A stretch of 64,000 nt of DNA from Mesorhizobium sp. B2-3-12 (GTDB taxonomy: Bacteria > Pseudomonadota > Alphaproteobacteria > Rhizobiales > Rhizobiaceae), in assembly GCF_006442205.1 (NCBI RefSeq), contig NZ_VFVR01000011.1:1-64000 (forward strand), given 5' to 3'. The notes under the pieces are model-generated. The model searched no databases. It was not told the DNA's origin and saw nothing but the letters and a program-made list of their open reading frames with translations. Shown here one piece after another: positions 1 to 7,635 of the stretch. The first letter of the stretch is position 1. Every line of letters starts with the position of its first letter. The translations under genes and the position numbers were made by a program.

Positions 1-22
1 CCTACTCCCCTACTCCCCTACT
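1..22. repeat. 8-bp tandem repeat CCTACTCC, cut by window edge
   Basis: The first 22 bases are two full copies and a partial third copy of the octamer CCTACTCC. The last unit runs into the TAG stop of the permease gene read on the minus strand (21-23). On the minus strand the array is G-rich (GTAGGGGA units). It probably continues outside the window, so copy number is unknown. No function is apparent. Confidence 0.6.
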
Positions 23-830
23 AACCGATCTTGACCGGAATCCGCGCCTCGATCCGGCTGAAGGCGAAAACCAGAATGCCGGTGATCGCCATATAGATCA
101 ACGCCAAGAGCAGCAGGGGCTCGTAGGTGAGATAGGTGTCCTGCCGCACCTTGGACGAGACCGCGAAGATGTCGATCACGCTGATGGTCGCCACCAGCGG
201 CGTCGATTTCAGCTGCAGCACGGTTTCGCCGGTCAGCGTCGGCAGCGCCCGGAAGAAGGCCTGCGGCAGCCAGATGCGCCGGAAGATCTTCCAGCGGCTC
301 ATGCCGAAGGCGCGGGCGGCTTCCAACTGCCCCTTGGGCACGCCGGCGAAGGCGCCGCGCATCACCTCGCCCTCGTAGCCGGCGAAGGACAGGGTCAGCG
401 CCAGCACGCCATACGGCCAGGCCTGCCTGAGATAGGGCCACATCCAGGATTCGCGGATCCATGGATATTGCGGAAACAGCGAGCCCAGCCCGTAATAGAG
501 CAGCCATAGTTGCAGAAGCAGCGGCGTGCCGCGAATGACGGTGCAGAAGACTTTTGCCGGTGCGGCGACCCAGATCGAGCCGGCCGCCTGCGCCAGCCCG
601 ACCGGCACGGCGATCGCGAAACCCAGCGCGCAGGTGACGGCCAGGATCCACAGGGCACGCCAAATGCCCATCAGCCCCATTTCCCAATATTGCGGCAGCC
701 AGTCCCAGCGCATGAAGAAGGCGGCAGACGCCACCAGGCCCAGCGCGATCAGCATCAGCACGATGCGATGCGGCTGCAGCCACAGCGATGCACGCGCCAC
801 CGTGTCGATGATGGCTGTTTCGCTGGCCAT
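21..830 (-). CDS. polar amino-acid ABC transporter permease (HisM/OccM type)
   Basis: Inner-membrane permease of about 269 residues, one half of the channel of a polar amino-acid importer. It has several hydrophobic helices and the EAA loop (EAARAFGMSRWKIFRRIWLPQA) that contacts the ATPase. The start at 830 is chosen because AAGGAGG lies just upstream and the ATG overlaps the TGA of the previous permease as TGATG, showing translational coupling; the open frame extends further upstream but into the neighbour. It is the last gene of a four-gene minus-strand operon ATPase - binding protein - permease - permease. Family assignment is firm; the exact substrate (arginine, lysine, histidine or opine class) is inferred. 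Confidence 0.88.
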   Translation of the reverse strand: MASETAIIDTVARASLWLQPHRIVLMLIALGLVASAAFFMRWDWLPQYWEMGLMGIWRALWILAVTCALGFAIAVPVGLAQAAGSIWVAAPAKVFCTVIRGTPLLLQLWLLYYGLGSLFPQYPWIRESWMWPYLRQAWPYGVLALTLSFAGYEGEVMRGAFAGVPKGQLEAARAFGMSRWKIFRRIWLPQAFFRALPTLTGETVLQLKSTPLVATISVIDIFAVSSKVRQDTYLTYEPLLLLALIYMAITGILVFAFSRIEARIPVKIG

Positions 831-1636
831 CAGTGTGCCTCCTTGAGCGAAGGCATGCCGCGCCGCGCCCATTTCTCGGCGCGGCCGAGCAGGAAGTTCG
901 AAACCAGCGTCACGCAGAGATAGAGCACGCCGGCGGCGAGGAAGAAAACCAGATAGGCCTTGGTGACGCCCGCCGCCTGTCGTGTCGCCAGCGTCAGTTC
1001 GAAGAAACCGACGACGGCCAGCAGCGCGGTGTCCTTGGTGGCGATCAGCCACAGATTGGCGAGGCCCGGAATGGCGAAAGGCAGCATCGCCGGCAGTGTG
1101 ATGCGCCGCAGTAGAAGACCGGGAGACATGCCGAAGGCGCGGGCGGCTTCGATCTGGCCCTGCGGAATGGCGAGGATCGCGCCGCGGATGACTTCCGTCG
1201 AATAGGCGCCCTGGACGAAGCCGAGCACGGCGATGCCGGCCACCAGCCCGCTTATGTCGACACGCTGGTAACCCATCGCGGTCAGCACCTGGTTTATCAG
1301 GTCGGTTCCGGCGTAGTAGAGCAGCAGGATCAGCACCAGTTCCGGTACGGCGCGCACCACGGTGGTGTAGACCGCGAACAGGTCGCGCACCACGGGTCCG
1401 CCGTAAAGCTTGCCATAGGCACCCCAGGTTCCAATCAGCAGGCCGACGATGGTGGCGCCGACCGCAATCTCGAGCGAATGCAGGAGCCCGACCAGGAGCG
1501 TCCCGCCCCAGCCGACGGGCGCGGGCGAGAGAAGTTCGATGATGCCGGCCGCCGAGGCCGGAAGAAAGGATTCGATCAGCGTCGCCCCCGTATTGCTGGC
1601 TCGGTCCGCCGGTCCCTCACGGCCGGCGGCAAGCAT
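830..1636 (-). CDS. polar amino-acid ABC transporter permease (HisQ/OccQ type)
   Basis: Second permease of the same importer, 268 residues, with an N-terminal helix region, the EAARAFGMSPGLLLRRITLPAML coupling loop, and C-terminal helices. Such permeases pair as a heterodimer (HisQM). The ATG at 1636 is the only ATG in the N-terminal region, so the start is tentative; the first ~30 residues are not hydrophobic and a later alternative start codon is possible. It lies 63 bases downstream of the binding-protein gene and overlaps the next permease by one base. Confidence 0.86.
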   Translation of the reverse strand: MLAAGREGPADRASNTGATLIESFLPASAAGIIELLSPAPVGWGGTLLVGLLHSLEIAVGATIVGLLIGTWGAYGKLYGGPVVRDLFAVYTTVVRAVPELVLILLLYYAGTDLINQVLTAMGYQRVDISGLVAGIAVLGFVQGAYSTEVIRGAILAIPQGQIEAARAFGMSPGLLLRRITLPAMLPFAIPGLANLWLIATKDTALLAVVGFFELTLATRQAAGVTKAYLVFFLAAGVLYLCVTLVSNFLLGRAEKWARRGMPSLKEAH

Positions 1637-1699
1637 GCGTGGACAGGCCGGCCGAAGAACAGGGCGTCAGCGCCCTGTCCTCCAGCCATGCGAGGGTCG

Positions 1700-2497
1700 T
1701 CAGTTCGACTGCGTGGCGCCGCCGTAAATGTCGAAATCGAAGTATTTCTTCGAGATCTCGTCATATTTGCCGTTGGCGCGGATCGCCTTGATGCCGGCGT
1801 TGATCTTCTCTTTCAGATCGGTGTCTTCCTTGCGCACGCCGGCGCCGACGCCCGGCCCGAGCACTTCGTCATCGGGGGCAACCATGCCCTTGAGGTCGCA
1901 GCAGGCCTTGCCCTGGTCGGTCTTGAGGAACTCCTTGAGCGCGATGGAATCGGCCTGCACCGCGTCGAGGCGGCCGGCGGCAAGGTCGTTGTTGGCTTCG
2001 TCCTGCGTCTGGTATTCCTTGATCTCGGATGCGGTCGGGCCGAAGTGCTTCTTGGCGTAGACGGCATGCACCGTCGACACCTGGACGCCGAGGACCTTGC
2101 CCTTGAGATCATCGGGCGTGGCGCCGAACTTCTGGTCCTTGGGGCCGATGATCGCGGTCGGCGTGTTGTAGTACTTGTCGGAGAAGTCGATGGTCTTCTT
2201 GCGTTCGTCGGTGATCGACATGGACGAGACGATGAGGTCGATCTTCTTGGTGGTCAGCGCCGGGATGATGCCGTCCCAGGCGACAGGGGTGATGACGCAG
2301 TCGAGCTTCTCCTCGGCGCACACGGCGTCGATGAATTCGATCTCCCATCCGACCCATTTGCCCGAAGCGTCGGGCGAGGTGAAGGGCGCGTAGGGTTCGG
2401 CGGCGACGCCGATCTTGACCGGATCGGCCTTGGCCACGCCCATGGCGGCGACGCCGAGCAGCAGCGCCGCGGCGAATGTCTTCAGAACAGTCTTCAT
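1700..2497 (-). CDS. periplasmic basic/polar amino-acid-binding protein
   Basis: Solute-binding protein of family 3 (HisJ/ArgT/OccT class), 265 residues. A clear signal peptide ends at AKA|DP (about residue 24). The mature part has the family blocks YAPFTSPD, GWEIEFIDAVC and SMSITDERKKTIDFSDKYY, the last carrying the arginine that in LAO-type proteins contacts the ligand carboxylate. GGGAG precedes the ATG. It captures the amino acid in the periplasm for the two permeases downstream. Divergent placement beside a guanidino hydrolase and an AruI-like decarboxylase makes arginine or a modified arginine the likeliest ligand; this is inference from context. Confidence 0.88.
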   Translation of the reverse strand: MKTVLKTFAAALLLGVAAMGVAKADPVKIGVAAEPYAPFTSPDASGKWVGWEIEFIDAVCAEEKLDCVITPVAWDGIIPALTTKKIDLIVSSMSITDERKKTIDFSDKYYNTPTAIIGPKDQKFGATPDDLKGKVLGVQVSTVHAVYAKKHFGPTASEIKEYQTQDEANNDLAAGRLDAVQADSIALKEFLKTDQGKACCDLKGMVAPDDEVLGPGVGAGVRKEDTDLKEKINAGIKAIRANGKYDEISKKYFDFDIYGGATQSN

Positions 2498-2554
2498 TTT
2501 CAGAACTCCCAGTTTGTTGTTGGTTCCCGGTTTTCTTCCGTCCCGGCTTGTTCC

Positions 2555-3370
2555 CTAGCCGATGTTGCGGATGAACTGTTTGAGCCTTTCGGACTTGGGC
2601 GCGCCGAAGATCTGCTCCGGCGGGCCTTCCTCCTCGACCAGCCCGTTGTAGAGGTAGACGACGTGGGTCGCGACCTCGCGGGCGAATTTCATTTCGTGGG
2701 TGACCAGCACCATGGTGCGGCCTTCGCGCGCCAGGTCGCCGATCACCTTCAACACTTCCCCGACCAGTTCGGGATCGAGCGCCGAGGTCGGTTCGTCGAA
2801 CAGCATGACGCGCGGATTGATGGCGAGCGCGCGAGCGATCGCGGCGCGCTGCTGCTGGCCGCCAGACAGATAGGCCGGATAGACATCGCGCTTCTCGGCC
2901 AGCCCGACGCGCGCCAGCAGCTTTTCGGCCTGGGCGATAGCTTCGTCGCGCTTCACGCCCAGCACGTGCACGGGAACCTCGATGACGTTTTCGATCAGCG
3001 TCATATGGCTCCACAGATTGAAGTTCTGGAACACCATGCCTAGCTTGGAGCGGATTCGTTCGATCTGCCTGCGGTCGGCCGGAATGGTGTGGCCGTGGCT
3101 GTCCGCCTTGAGCTTGATCTCCTCGCCATTGACCCGGATGATGCCGCTGGTCGGGTTTTCCAGGCAGTTGATGCAGCGCAGCAGTGTCGATTTGCCGGAG
3201 CCCGAGCCGCCGATGATGGCGATGACCTCGCCGTCGCGCGCCGACAGCGACACGCCCTTCAGCACATGCAGCTGACCGAATTTCTTGTGCAGGTTCTCGA
3301 CATGGATGGCTTCTGCGGCGCCGTCCCGCGCCTCGCCGGATGGAACTTTGGCAGCTGCCACAGCGCTCAC
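2555..3370 (-). CDS. polar amino-acid ABC transporter ATP-binding protein (HisP/OccP type)
   Basis: ATPase of the importer, about 271 residues. Walker A GGSGSGKST is at residues 54-62, the signature is LSGGQQQRAAIARAL, Walker B is VMLFDEPTSALDP and the switch histidine is in LVTHEMKFA. The GTG at 3370 is preferred because GGAGG lies seven bases upstream; a TTG three bases earlier is also open. It is the first gene of the minus-strand operon and faces the hydrolase gene at 3584 across a 210-base divergent promoter region. Confidence 0.9.
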   Translation of the reverse strand: MSAVAAAKVPSGEARDGAAEAIHVENLHKKFGQLHVLKGVSLSARDGEVIAIIGGSGSGKSTLLRCINCLENPTSGIIRVNGEEIKLKADSHGHTIPADRRQIERIRSKLGMVFQNFNLWSHMTLIENVIEVPVHVLGVKRDEAIAQAEKLLARVGLAEKRDVYPAYLSGGQQQRAAIARALAINPRVMLFDEPTSALDPELVGEVLKVIGDLAREGRTMVLVTHEMKFAREVATHVVYLYNGLVEEEGPPEQIFGAPKSERLKQFIRNIG

Positions 3371-3502
3371 CAAATGACCTCCACATGACGGCCGCCGGTT
3401 CGTCGAACGTCTATCCGGCTAATCAACATACGCTGTACTGCCCCGCTCCAGACTTCAAGCATGGACCCAACAGAGCGAGCCCGTCAATCCCGCTCATTAC
3501 GG

Positions 3503-3533
3503 CACTTGCGGGCTTGTTGTGCAAGTGTATAAA
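3503..3533. promoter_or_regulatory. candidate operator/promoter in the divergent arginine-locus spacer
   Basis: A perfect 7-bp inverted repeat, CACTTGC (3503-3509) and GCAAGTG (3521-3527) with an 11-base spacer, lies in the spacer between the transporter operon and the hydrolase gene. It overlaps a plausible plus-strand promoter: TTGCGG at 3506 and TATAAA at 3528, 16 bases apart. A repressor bound there would block this promoter. The regulator is not known; the local TetR-family protein (4453-5097) is one candidate. Visual evidence only. Confidence 0.4.
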
Positions 3534-3583
3534 TAGCCTCTCATGAAATTTTTTCGATTTTTTTCAGCTAAAAAAGGGCATCG

Positions 3584-4456
3584 ATGAGCGCTTTCGGGTC
3601 ACAGTCCATGGCGGCGCCGCTGCGGCGCGTGCTGATGCGGTCGGCGGCCAATGCCATGCGGGGCGCCGACAGGGCTCAATGGCATTATGGCCCGGGGTTC
3701 GATCCGGCGAAAGCGGCCTCCCAGCACGCGGCCCTTGCTGAACTGGTGGCGGCTTCCGGCGCCGAAATCGAGTGGATCGAGGACAAGGCCGACGGACTTT
3801 CGGATTCGGTGTTCACCCACGATCCCTCGCTGATGACCGACCGCGGCGCGCTGATCCTGTCCATGGGCAAGCCGTTGCGCGCCAGGGAGCCCTCGTTGCA
3901 TGAGGAAACATATAAAAGACTGGGCATCCCGATCCTTGGCCGCGTCGAGGCCCCCGGCCAGGTCGAGGGCGGGGATTGCGTATGGATCGATGGCCGCACG
4001 CTGGCGATCGGGCGGGGCGCCCGCTCCAACCAGGAAGGCATCCAGCAGGTTTCCAACCTGCTGACGCCGCTGGGCATTTCCGTCTACGGCTTTGATCTGC
4101 CGCTGTGGCAGGGCGAAGAAGCGTGCCTGCATCTGATGTCGGTGATCAGCCCGCTGGCCGACGACCTCGCTCTGGTCTATTCGCCGCTCTTGCCGGCCCC
4201 CTTCTACCAGACGCTGAGGGCGCGCGGCATCCGGTTGGTCGAGGGCGACGCCGAGGAGTTCGCCGCGTCCAACGGCCTCAGCCTGAACGTACTGCCGACC
4301 AGCCCGCTCGAGGTCATTGCCGTTGCGGGCTTTCCCAGGACCAGGGCCGCGATGGAAGCCGCCGGCTGCACGGTTGAAATCTTCGAGGCGGATGCGCTCT
4401 GCATCGCCTGCGAAGGCGGGCCGACATGCCTGACGCGGCCGATCCTGCGCCGATGA
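3584..4456 (+). CDS. pentein-fold guanidino hydrolase (dimethylarginine dimethylaminohydrolase / arginine deiminase-like)
   Basis: 290-residue protein of the guanidine-modifying (pentein) superfamily. The C-terminal block GGPTCLTRPIL holds the nucleophilic cysteine (Cys282), and EEACLHLMSV holds the catalytic histidine (His183); FTHDPSL and GQVEGGDCVW match substrate-side motifs. Members such as DDAH hydrolyse methylated arginine to citrulline plus methylamines; others act on arginine or related guanidines. The length fits DDAH rather than the longer ADI enzymes. The stop overlaps the next start (ATGA), so it is co-translated with the TetR regulator. Exact substrate is not determinable from sequence. 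Confidence 0.78.
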   Translation: MSAFGSQSMAAPLRRVLMRSAANAMRGADRAQWHYGPGFDPAKAASQHAALAELVAASGAEIEWIEDKADGLSDSVFTHDPSLMTDRGALILSMGKPLRAREPSLHEETYKRLGIPILGRVEAPGQVEGGDCVWIDGRTLAIGRGARSNQEGIQQVSNLLTPLGISVYGFDLPLWQGEEACLHLMSVISPLADDLALVYSPLLPAPFYQTLRARGIRLVEGDAEEFAASNGLSLNVLPTSPLEVIAVAGFPRTRAAMEAAGCTVEIFEADALCIACEGGPTCLTRPILRR

Positions 4457-5097
4457 ATGCGCGCCGCAAGTTCCGTCGCGAGGGCGAGGGGCGGCGGCGG
4501 CAGGATCTGATCGAGGCTACTCTCGACAGCGTGGCGGAATATGGCCTGCAGGGCGCTAGCCTGCGCACCATCGCATTGCGTGCCGGCGTCACCGCCGGGC
4601 TGATCCGGCACTATTTTCCCGGCAAGGAAGAATTGCTGCAGGAGGCCTATACGGCGCTGGTCGGCCGCATGACCGAGCAGGCGAAAGCGGCATTGGTCAT
4701 GGATGATGCCTCGCCGCGCCAACGCCTCGCGGCTTTCGTCACCGCCAATCTCAACGCGCCGATCATCGACGCCCGGGTGTTTTCGCTCTGGGCAACCTTC
4801 ATCGGCCGCGCCAGTGCAGACCCTGCCTTGGCCCGTGCCCACCGCGACGGCTACCTTGGCTTTCGCAACGAGGTGGAAGCAGTCGTGGCCGAAGTGCTCG
4901 CCGCCGAACGGCACCAGCCGGACGCGAGCGCGCTGCGCCACCATGCCATCGCGATCAACGCGATCATCGACGGGCTCTGGATCGAAGGCTGCCTGGCCGG
5001 CGAGATGTTCTCGCCCGGCGAATTGGCGGCGATTGGCATCAAGGCTGTCGAGGCCGAGCTCGGCCTCGTGCCGCTGAAGCATGATGCCGAAAAGTAG
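4453..5097 (+). CDS. TetR/AcrR-family regulator, BetI type
   Basis: About 214 residues. The N-terminal helix-turn-helix reads GASLRTIALRAGVTAGLIRHYFPGKEELL, typical of BetI-like TetR repressors, followed by an all-helical ligand-binding domain. I chose ATG 4453 because it overlaps the upstream TGA as ATGA; an in-frame ATG at 4426 lies inside the hydrolase gene. It sits between the hydrolase and the decarboxylase genes and probably controls this catabolic unit. Candidate operators are the inverted repeats at 3503-3527 and 6842-6857, which differ in sequence, so at most one is likely its own. It is not a betaine regulator by context: no betA or betB is present. Confidence 0.82.
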   Translation: MNARRKFRREGEGRRRQDLIEATLDSVAEYGLQGASLRTIALRAGVTAGLIRHYFPGKEELLQEAYTALVGRMTEQAKAALVMDDASPRQRLAAFVTANLNAPIIDARVFSLWATFIGRASADPALARAHRDGYLGFRNEVEAVVAEVLAAERHQPDASALRHHAIAINAIIDGLWIEGCLAGEMFSPGELAAIGIKAVEAELGLVPLKHDAEK

Positions 5098-5112
5098 GAA
5101 GGGGAGAAACCA

Positions 5113-6693
5113 ATGACCACCATCGGGGAAGCGTTGATTTCGCTGCTCGAAGCCCATGGCGTCGACACTGTGTTCGGCATTCCGGGCGTTCACACCGTCG
5201 AACTCTATCGCGGCCTGGCGCGCTCGAAGATCCGCCATGTCACGCCGCGGCATGAACAGGGCGCCGGCTTCATGGCCGATGGTTATGCGCGCGCCAGCGG
5301 CAGACCGGGCGTCGCCTTCGTTATCACCGGGCCGGGGCTGACCAACACCATCACAGCCATGGGCCAGGCGCGCGCCGATTCGGTGCCGATGCTGGTGATC
5401 TCCGGCGTCAACGCCACCGACACGCTCGGCAAGGGGCTCGGCTTCCTGCATGAGCTTCCCGACCAGCATGGCATGATGGAGAAGGTGGCGCTGTCGTCGC
5501 AGCGCGTGACCGAGGCCAGCGAATTGCCGGGTGCGCTGGCGCGGGCTTTCGCGTTGTTTTCGTCCGCGCGTCCAGGACCGGTGCACATCGAAATTCCGAC
5601 CGACGTCATGGTCAAGCCAGCCGACGGTCTTGCGGCCGCGCTGAGCAATGCCGCCCCGCCCGCACCGGAAGCTACGGCAATTACCGACGCGGCAAAGCTA
5701 ATCAAGCTAGCGCGCCGTCCGTTGATCCTCGCCGGCGGCGGCGCCAGGAAAGCCGAATCCCCGCTGCGGCGCCTCGCCGAAAGGCTGGGCGCGCCGGTTG
5801 TCGAGACCACCAACGCACGCGGCCTGATGCATGGTCATCCGCTCTGCGTACCGGCGAGTCCCAGCCTGAAGGCGGTTCGCGCGCTGATGGCCGAGGCCGA
5901 CCTGGTGATCGCCGCCGGCACCGAATTCGGCCCGACCGACTATGATGGTTACGGTGACGGCGGTTTCGTGCTGCCTTCGAACCTGATCCGCATCGACATC
6001 GGTGCCGACCAGCTTGCACGGCGCCCGGTGACGGTCGCCATCCAGGCCGATTGCGCCGAGGCGATCGAGGCCCTGCTTGCGGCGATCGGGCCAGCCGACG
6101 GCGCCGTCGAAGACGGCCATGGCCGGGCCGCGGCCGGGCGAAAGGCCGCCTTTGCCGAGCTGAGCCCGGCCTATGCGGCGCAGGTGCATGCCGTGGAAAT
6201 GATCCGTGATACCTTGCCTGGTGCCATCATCGTCGGCGACTCGACCCAGCCTATCTACGCCGCCAATCTCTATTACGACCATGACCGGCCGGGCGGCTGG
6301 TTCAATGCCGCGACCGGGTTTGGCGCGCTGGGTTACGGCCCGCCGGCAGCGATCGGCGCCGCCCTTGCCATGCCGGGCACGCCGGTCGTCTGTATCACCG
6401 GCGATGGCGGTTTCCAGTTCACGCTGCCGGAACTGGGCGTGGCGCTCGATTCCGATGCGCCGGTCATCTTCGTCGTCTGGAACAACAGGGGCTATCGCGA
6501 GATCGAAACCTCGATGCTCGACGTCGGCGTTGAACCTGTCGGCGTGTCGCCGGCGCCGCCGGATTTCTGCAAGCTCGCCGAAGCCTATGGCATATCAGCC
6601 GAAAGGCTGGCCGACATCGATGCCTTGCCACGGGCGTTGAAACAAGCCCGGGCGACGGGACTGCCGCGCATCATCGAAATCACGGTCGTTTGA
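5113..6693 (+). CDS. thiamine-diphosphate enzyme, 5-guanidino-2-oxopentanoate decarboxylase family (AruI-like)
   Basis: 526-residue ThDP-dependent enzyme with the usual order Pyr domain (FGIPGVHTVELYRGL; ThDP glutamate in PRHEQGAG, Glu48), central domain, and PP domain with ITGDGGFQFTLPEL...WNNRGY for Mg-ThDP. The N-terminus strongly recalls AruI, which decarboxylates 2-ketoarginine in the arginine transaminase route. Acetolactate synthase or benzoylformate decarboxylase-like enzymes are the alternative. GGGGAG precedes the ATG and it follows the regulator by 15 bases. The matching arginine:pyruvate transaminase (AruH) is not in this window, so the pathway would need genes elsewhere. Confidence 0.78.
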   Translation: MTTIGEALISLLEAHGVDTVFGIPGVHTVELYRGLARSKIRHVTPRHEQGAGFMADGYARASGRPGVAFVITGPGLTNTITAMGQARADSVPMLVISGVNATDTLGKGLGFLHELPDQHGMMEKVALSSQRVTEASELPGALARAFALFSSARPGPVHIEIPTDVMVKPADGLAAALSNAAPPAPEATAITDAAKLIKLARRPLILAGGGARKAESPLRRLAERLGAPVVETTNARGLMHGHPLCVPASPSLKAVRALMAEADLVIAAGTEFGPTDYDGYGDGGFVLPSNLIRIDIGADQLARRPVTVAIQADCAEAIEALLAAIGPADGAVEDGHGRAAAGRKAAFAELSPAYAAQVHAVEMIRDTLPGAIIVGDSTQPIYAANLYYDHDRPGGWFNAATGFGALGYGPPAAIGAALAMPGTPVVCITGDGGFQFTLPELGVALDSDAPVIFVVWNNRGYREIETSMLDVGVEPVGVSPAPPDFCKLAEAYGISAERLADIDALPRALKQARATGLPRIIEITVV

Positions 6694-6841
6694 ATCATCC
6701 AGGTCGGCCTTGGTTCCTCAAGCGGAAGCGACCATTCGCCGGCTTATTCTTGCGAGGCGCGAGCCGCGTCTACGCGGCTTTGCTATTCGACGGCGTCATG
6801 ACGCATGCAAAGACGTGACGGCTGCCATGTCGAGATATCAG

Positions 6842-6857
6842 TTGAGTGATCGCTCAA
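6842..6857. promoter_or_regulatory. TetR-type operator-like inverted repeat before the SDR gene
   Basis: TTGAGTGATCGCTCAA is a palindrome with one mismatched pair, centred on GATC, 70 bases before the SDR start. Its form (TTGA...TCAA, 16 bp) resembles operators of TetR-family repressors. It lies in the 234-base gap 6694-6927, which otherwise shows nothing coding. It suggests that the SDR has its own promoter, possibly repressed by the nearby BetI-type protein. Confidence 0.4.
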
Positions 6858-6927
6858 AAGGGGCGACGCTTCGCGTCGGCGCGGCAACCGATGACAAAAA
6901 TCATAAAAATGACAGGAGCGGTCCAGG

Positions 6928-7635
6928 ATGACGGAAACACTTGAAGGCAGGCATATCGTTGTGACCGGCGGCACCGGCGCGCTCGGTGGGGCGGTGGTCG
7001 GCAGACTGCTGGAGCAGGGCGCGATCTGCCACGTGCCGAACGCGCACGCCGCGGCGCCTCAGCACTTTCCCTTCACCACGCATGACAATGTGAAGCTGGC
7101 GCACAATGTCGACCTGTCGGACTCCGCCAAGGTCGAAGCGTTCTACAGCCAGGTTCCTGGCTTGTGGGGATCGATCCATCTGGCCGGCGGCTTTGCCATG
7201 GCGCCGGTGGAAAAGATCGAATCGGCATCCTTTGCCGAGATGATGGACACCAACGCCCGCACCACCTTCTTGTGCAGCCGCGCCGCTATCCGTTCGATGC
7301 TGGCGTCGGACACACCAGGCCGCATCGTCAATGTCACGGCACGCGCCGGGCTCGACCCCAGGCGCGGCGCCGGCATGGTCGCCTACACCGCCAGCAAGGC
7401 GGCGGTGGCGGCGATGACGGTAGCGATGGCCGAAGAGCTCAAGGCGAGTGGCATCCTGGTCAATGCCGTGGCTCCGTCGACGCTCGACACGCCGGCGAAC
7501 CGCGCCGACATGCCGGATGCCGATTTCACCAGATGGGTCAGCCTTGAAGCCGCGGCCGAGGCAATCGCATATCTCGCCTCGCCGGCCAACCAGGCGATGA
7601 GCGGAACGCTGGTGCCGCTCTATGGCCGGGCTTGA
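6928..7635 (+). CDS. short-chain dehydrogenase/reductase (SDR)
   Basis: 235-residue classical SDR. The Rossmann motif TGGTGALG is at residues 13-20 and the catalytic YTASK centres on Tyr153; the usual NAG motif is replaced by HLAGGF. GACAGGAGCGGTCC provides a ribosome site. Substrate is unknown; it may oxidise or reduce the aldehyde or alcohol made downstream of the AruI-like decarboxylase, but that is only a positional argument. Its 3' end overlaps the end of the convergent membrane-protein gene by 16 bases. Confidence 0.75.
   Translation: MTETLEGRHIVVTGGTGALGGAVVGRLLEQGAICHVPNAHAAAPQHFPFTTHDNVKLAHNVDLSDSAKVEAFYSQVPGLWGSIHLAGGFAMAPVEKIESASFAEMMDTNARTTFLCSRAAIRSMLASDTPGRIVNVTARAGLDPRRGAGMVAYTASKAAVAAMTVAMAEELKASGILVNAVAPSTLDTPANRADMPDADFTRWVSLEAAAEAIAYLASPANQAMSGTLVPLYGRA

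Noticed and set aside
1478..3043. Long plus-strand open frame opposite the amino-acid transporter genes
   Set aside because: It lies antisense to three genes with clear family motifs; its protein is a low-information shadow rich in Arg, Gly and Asp, as expected in high-GC DNA.
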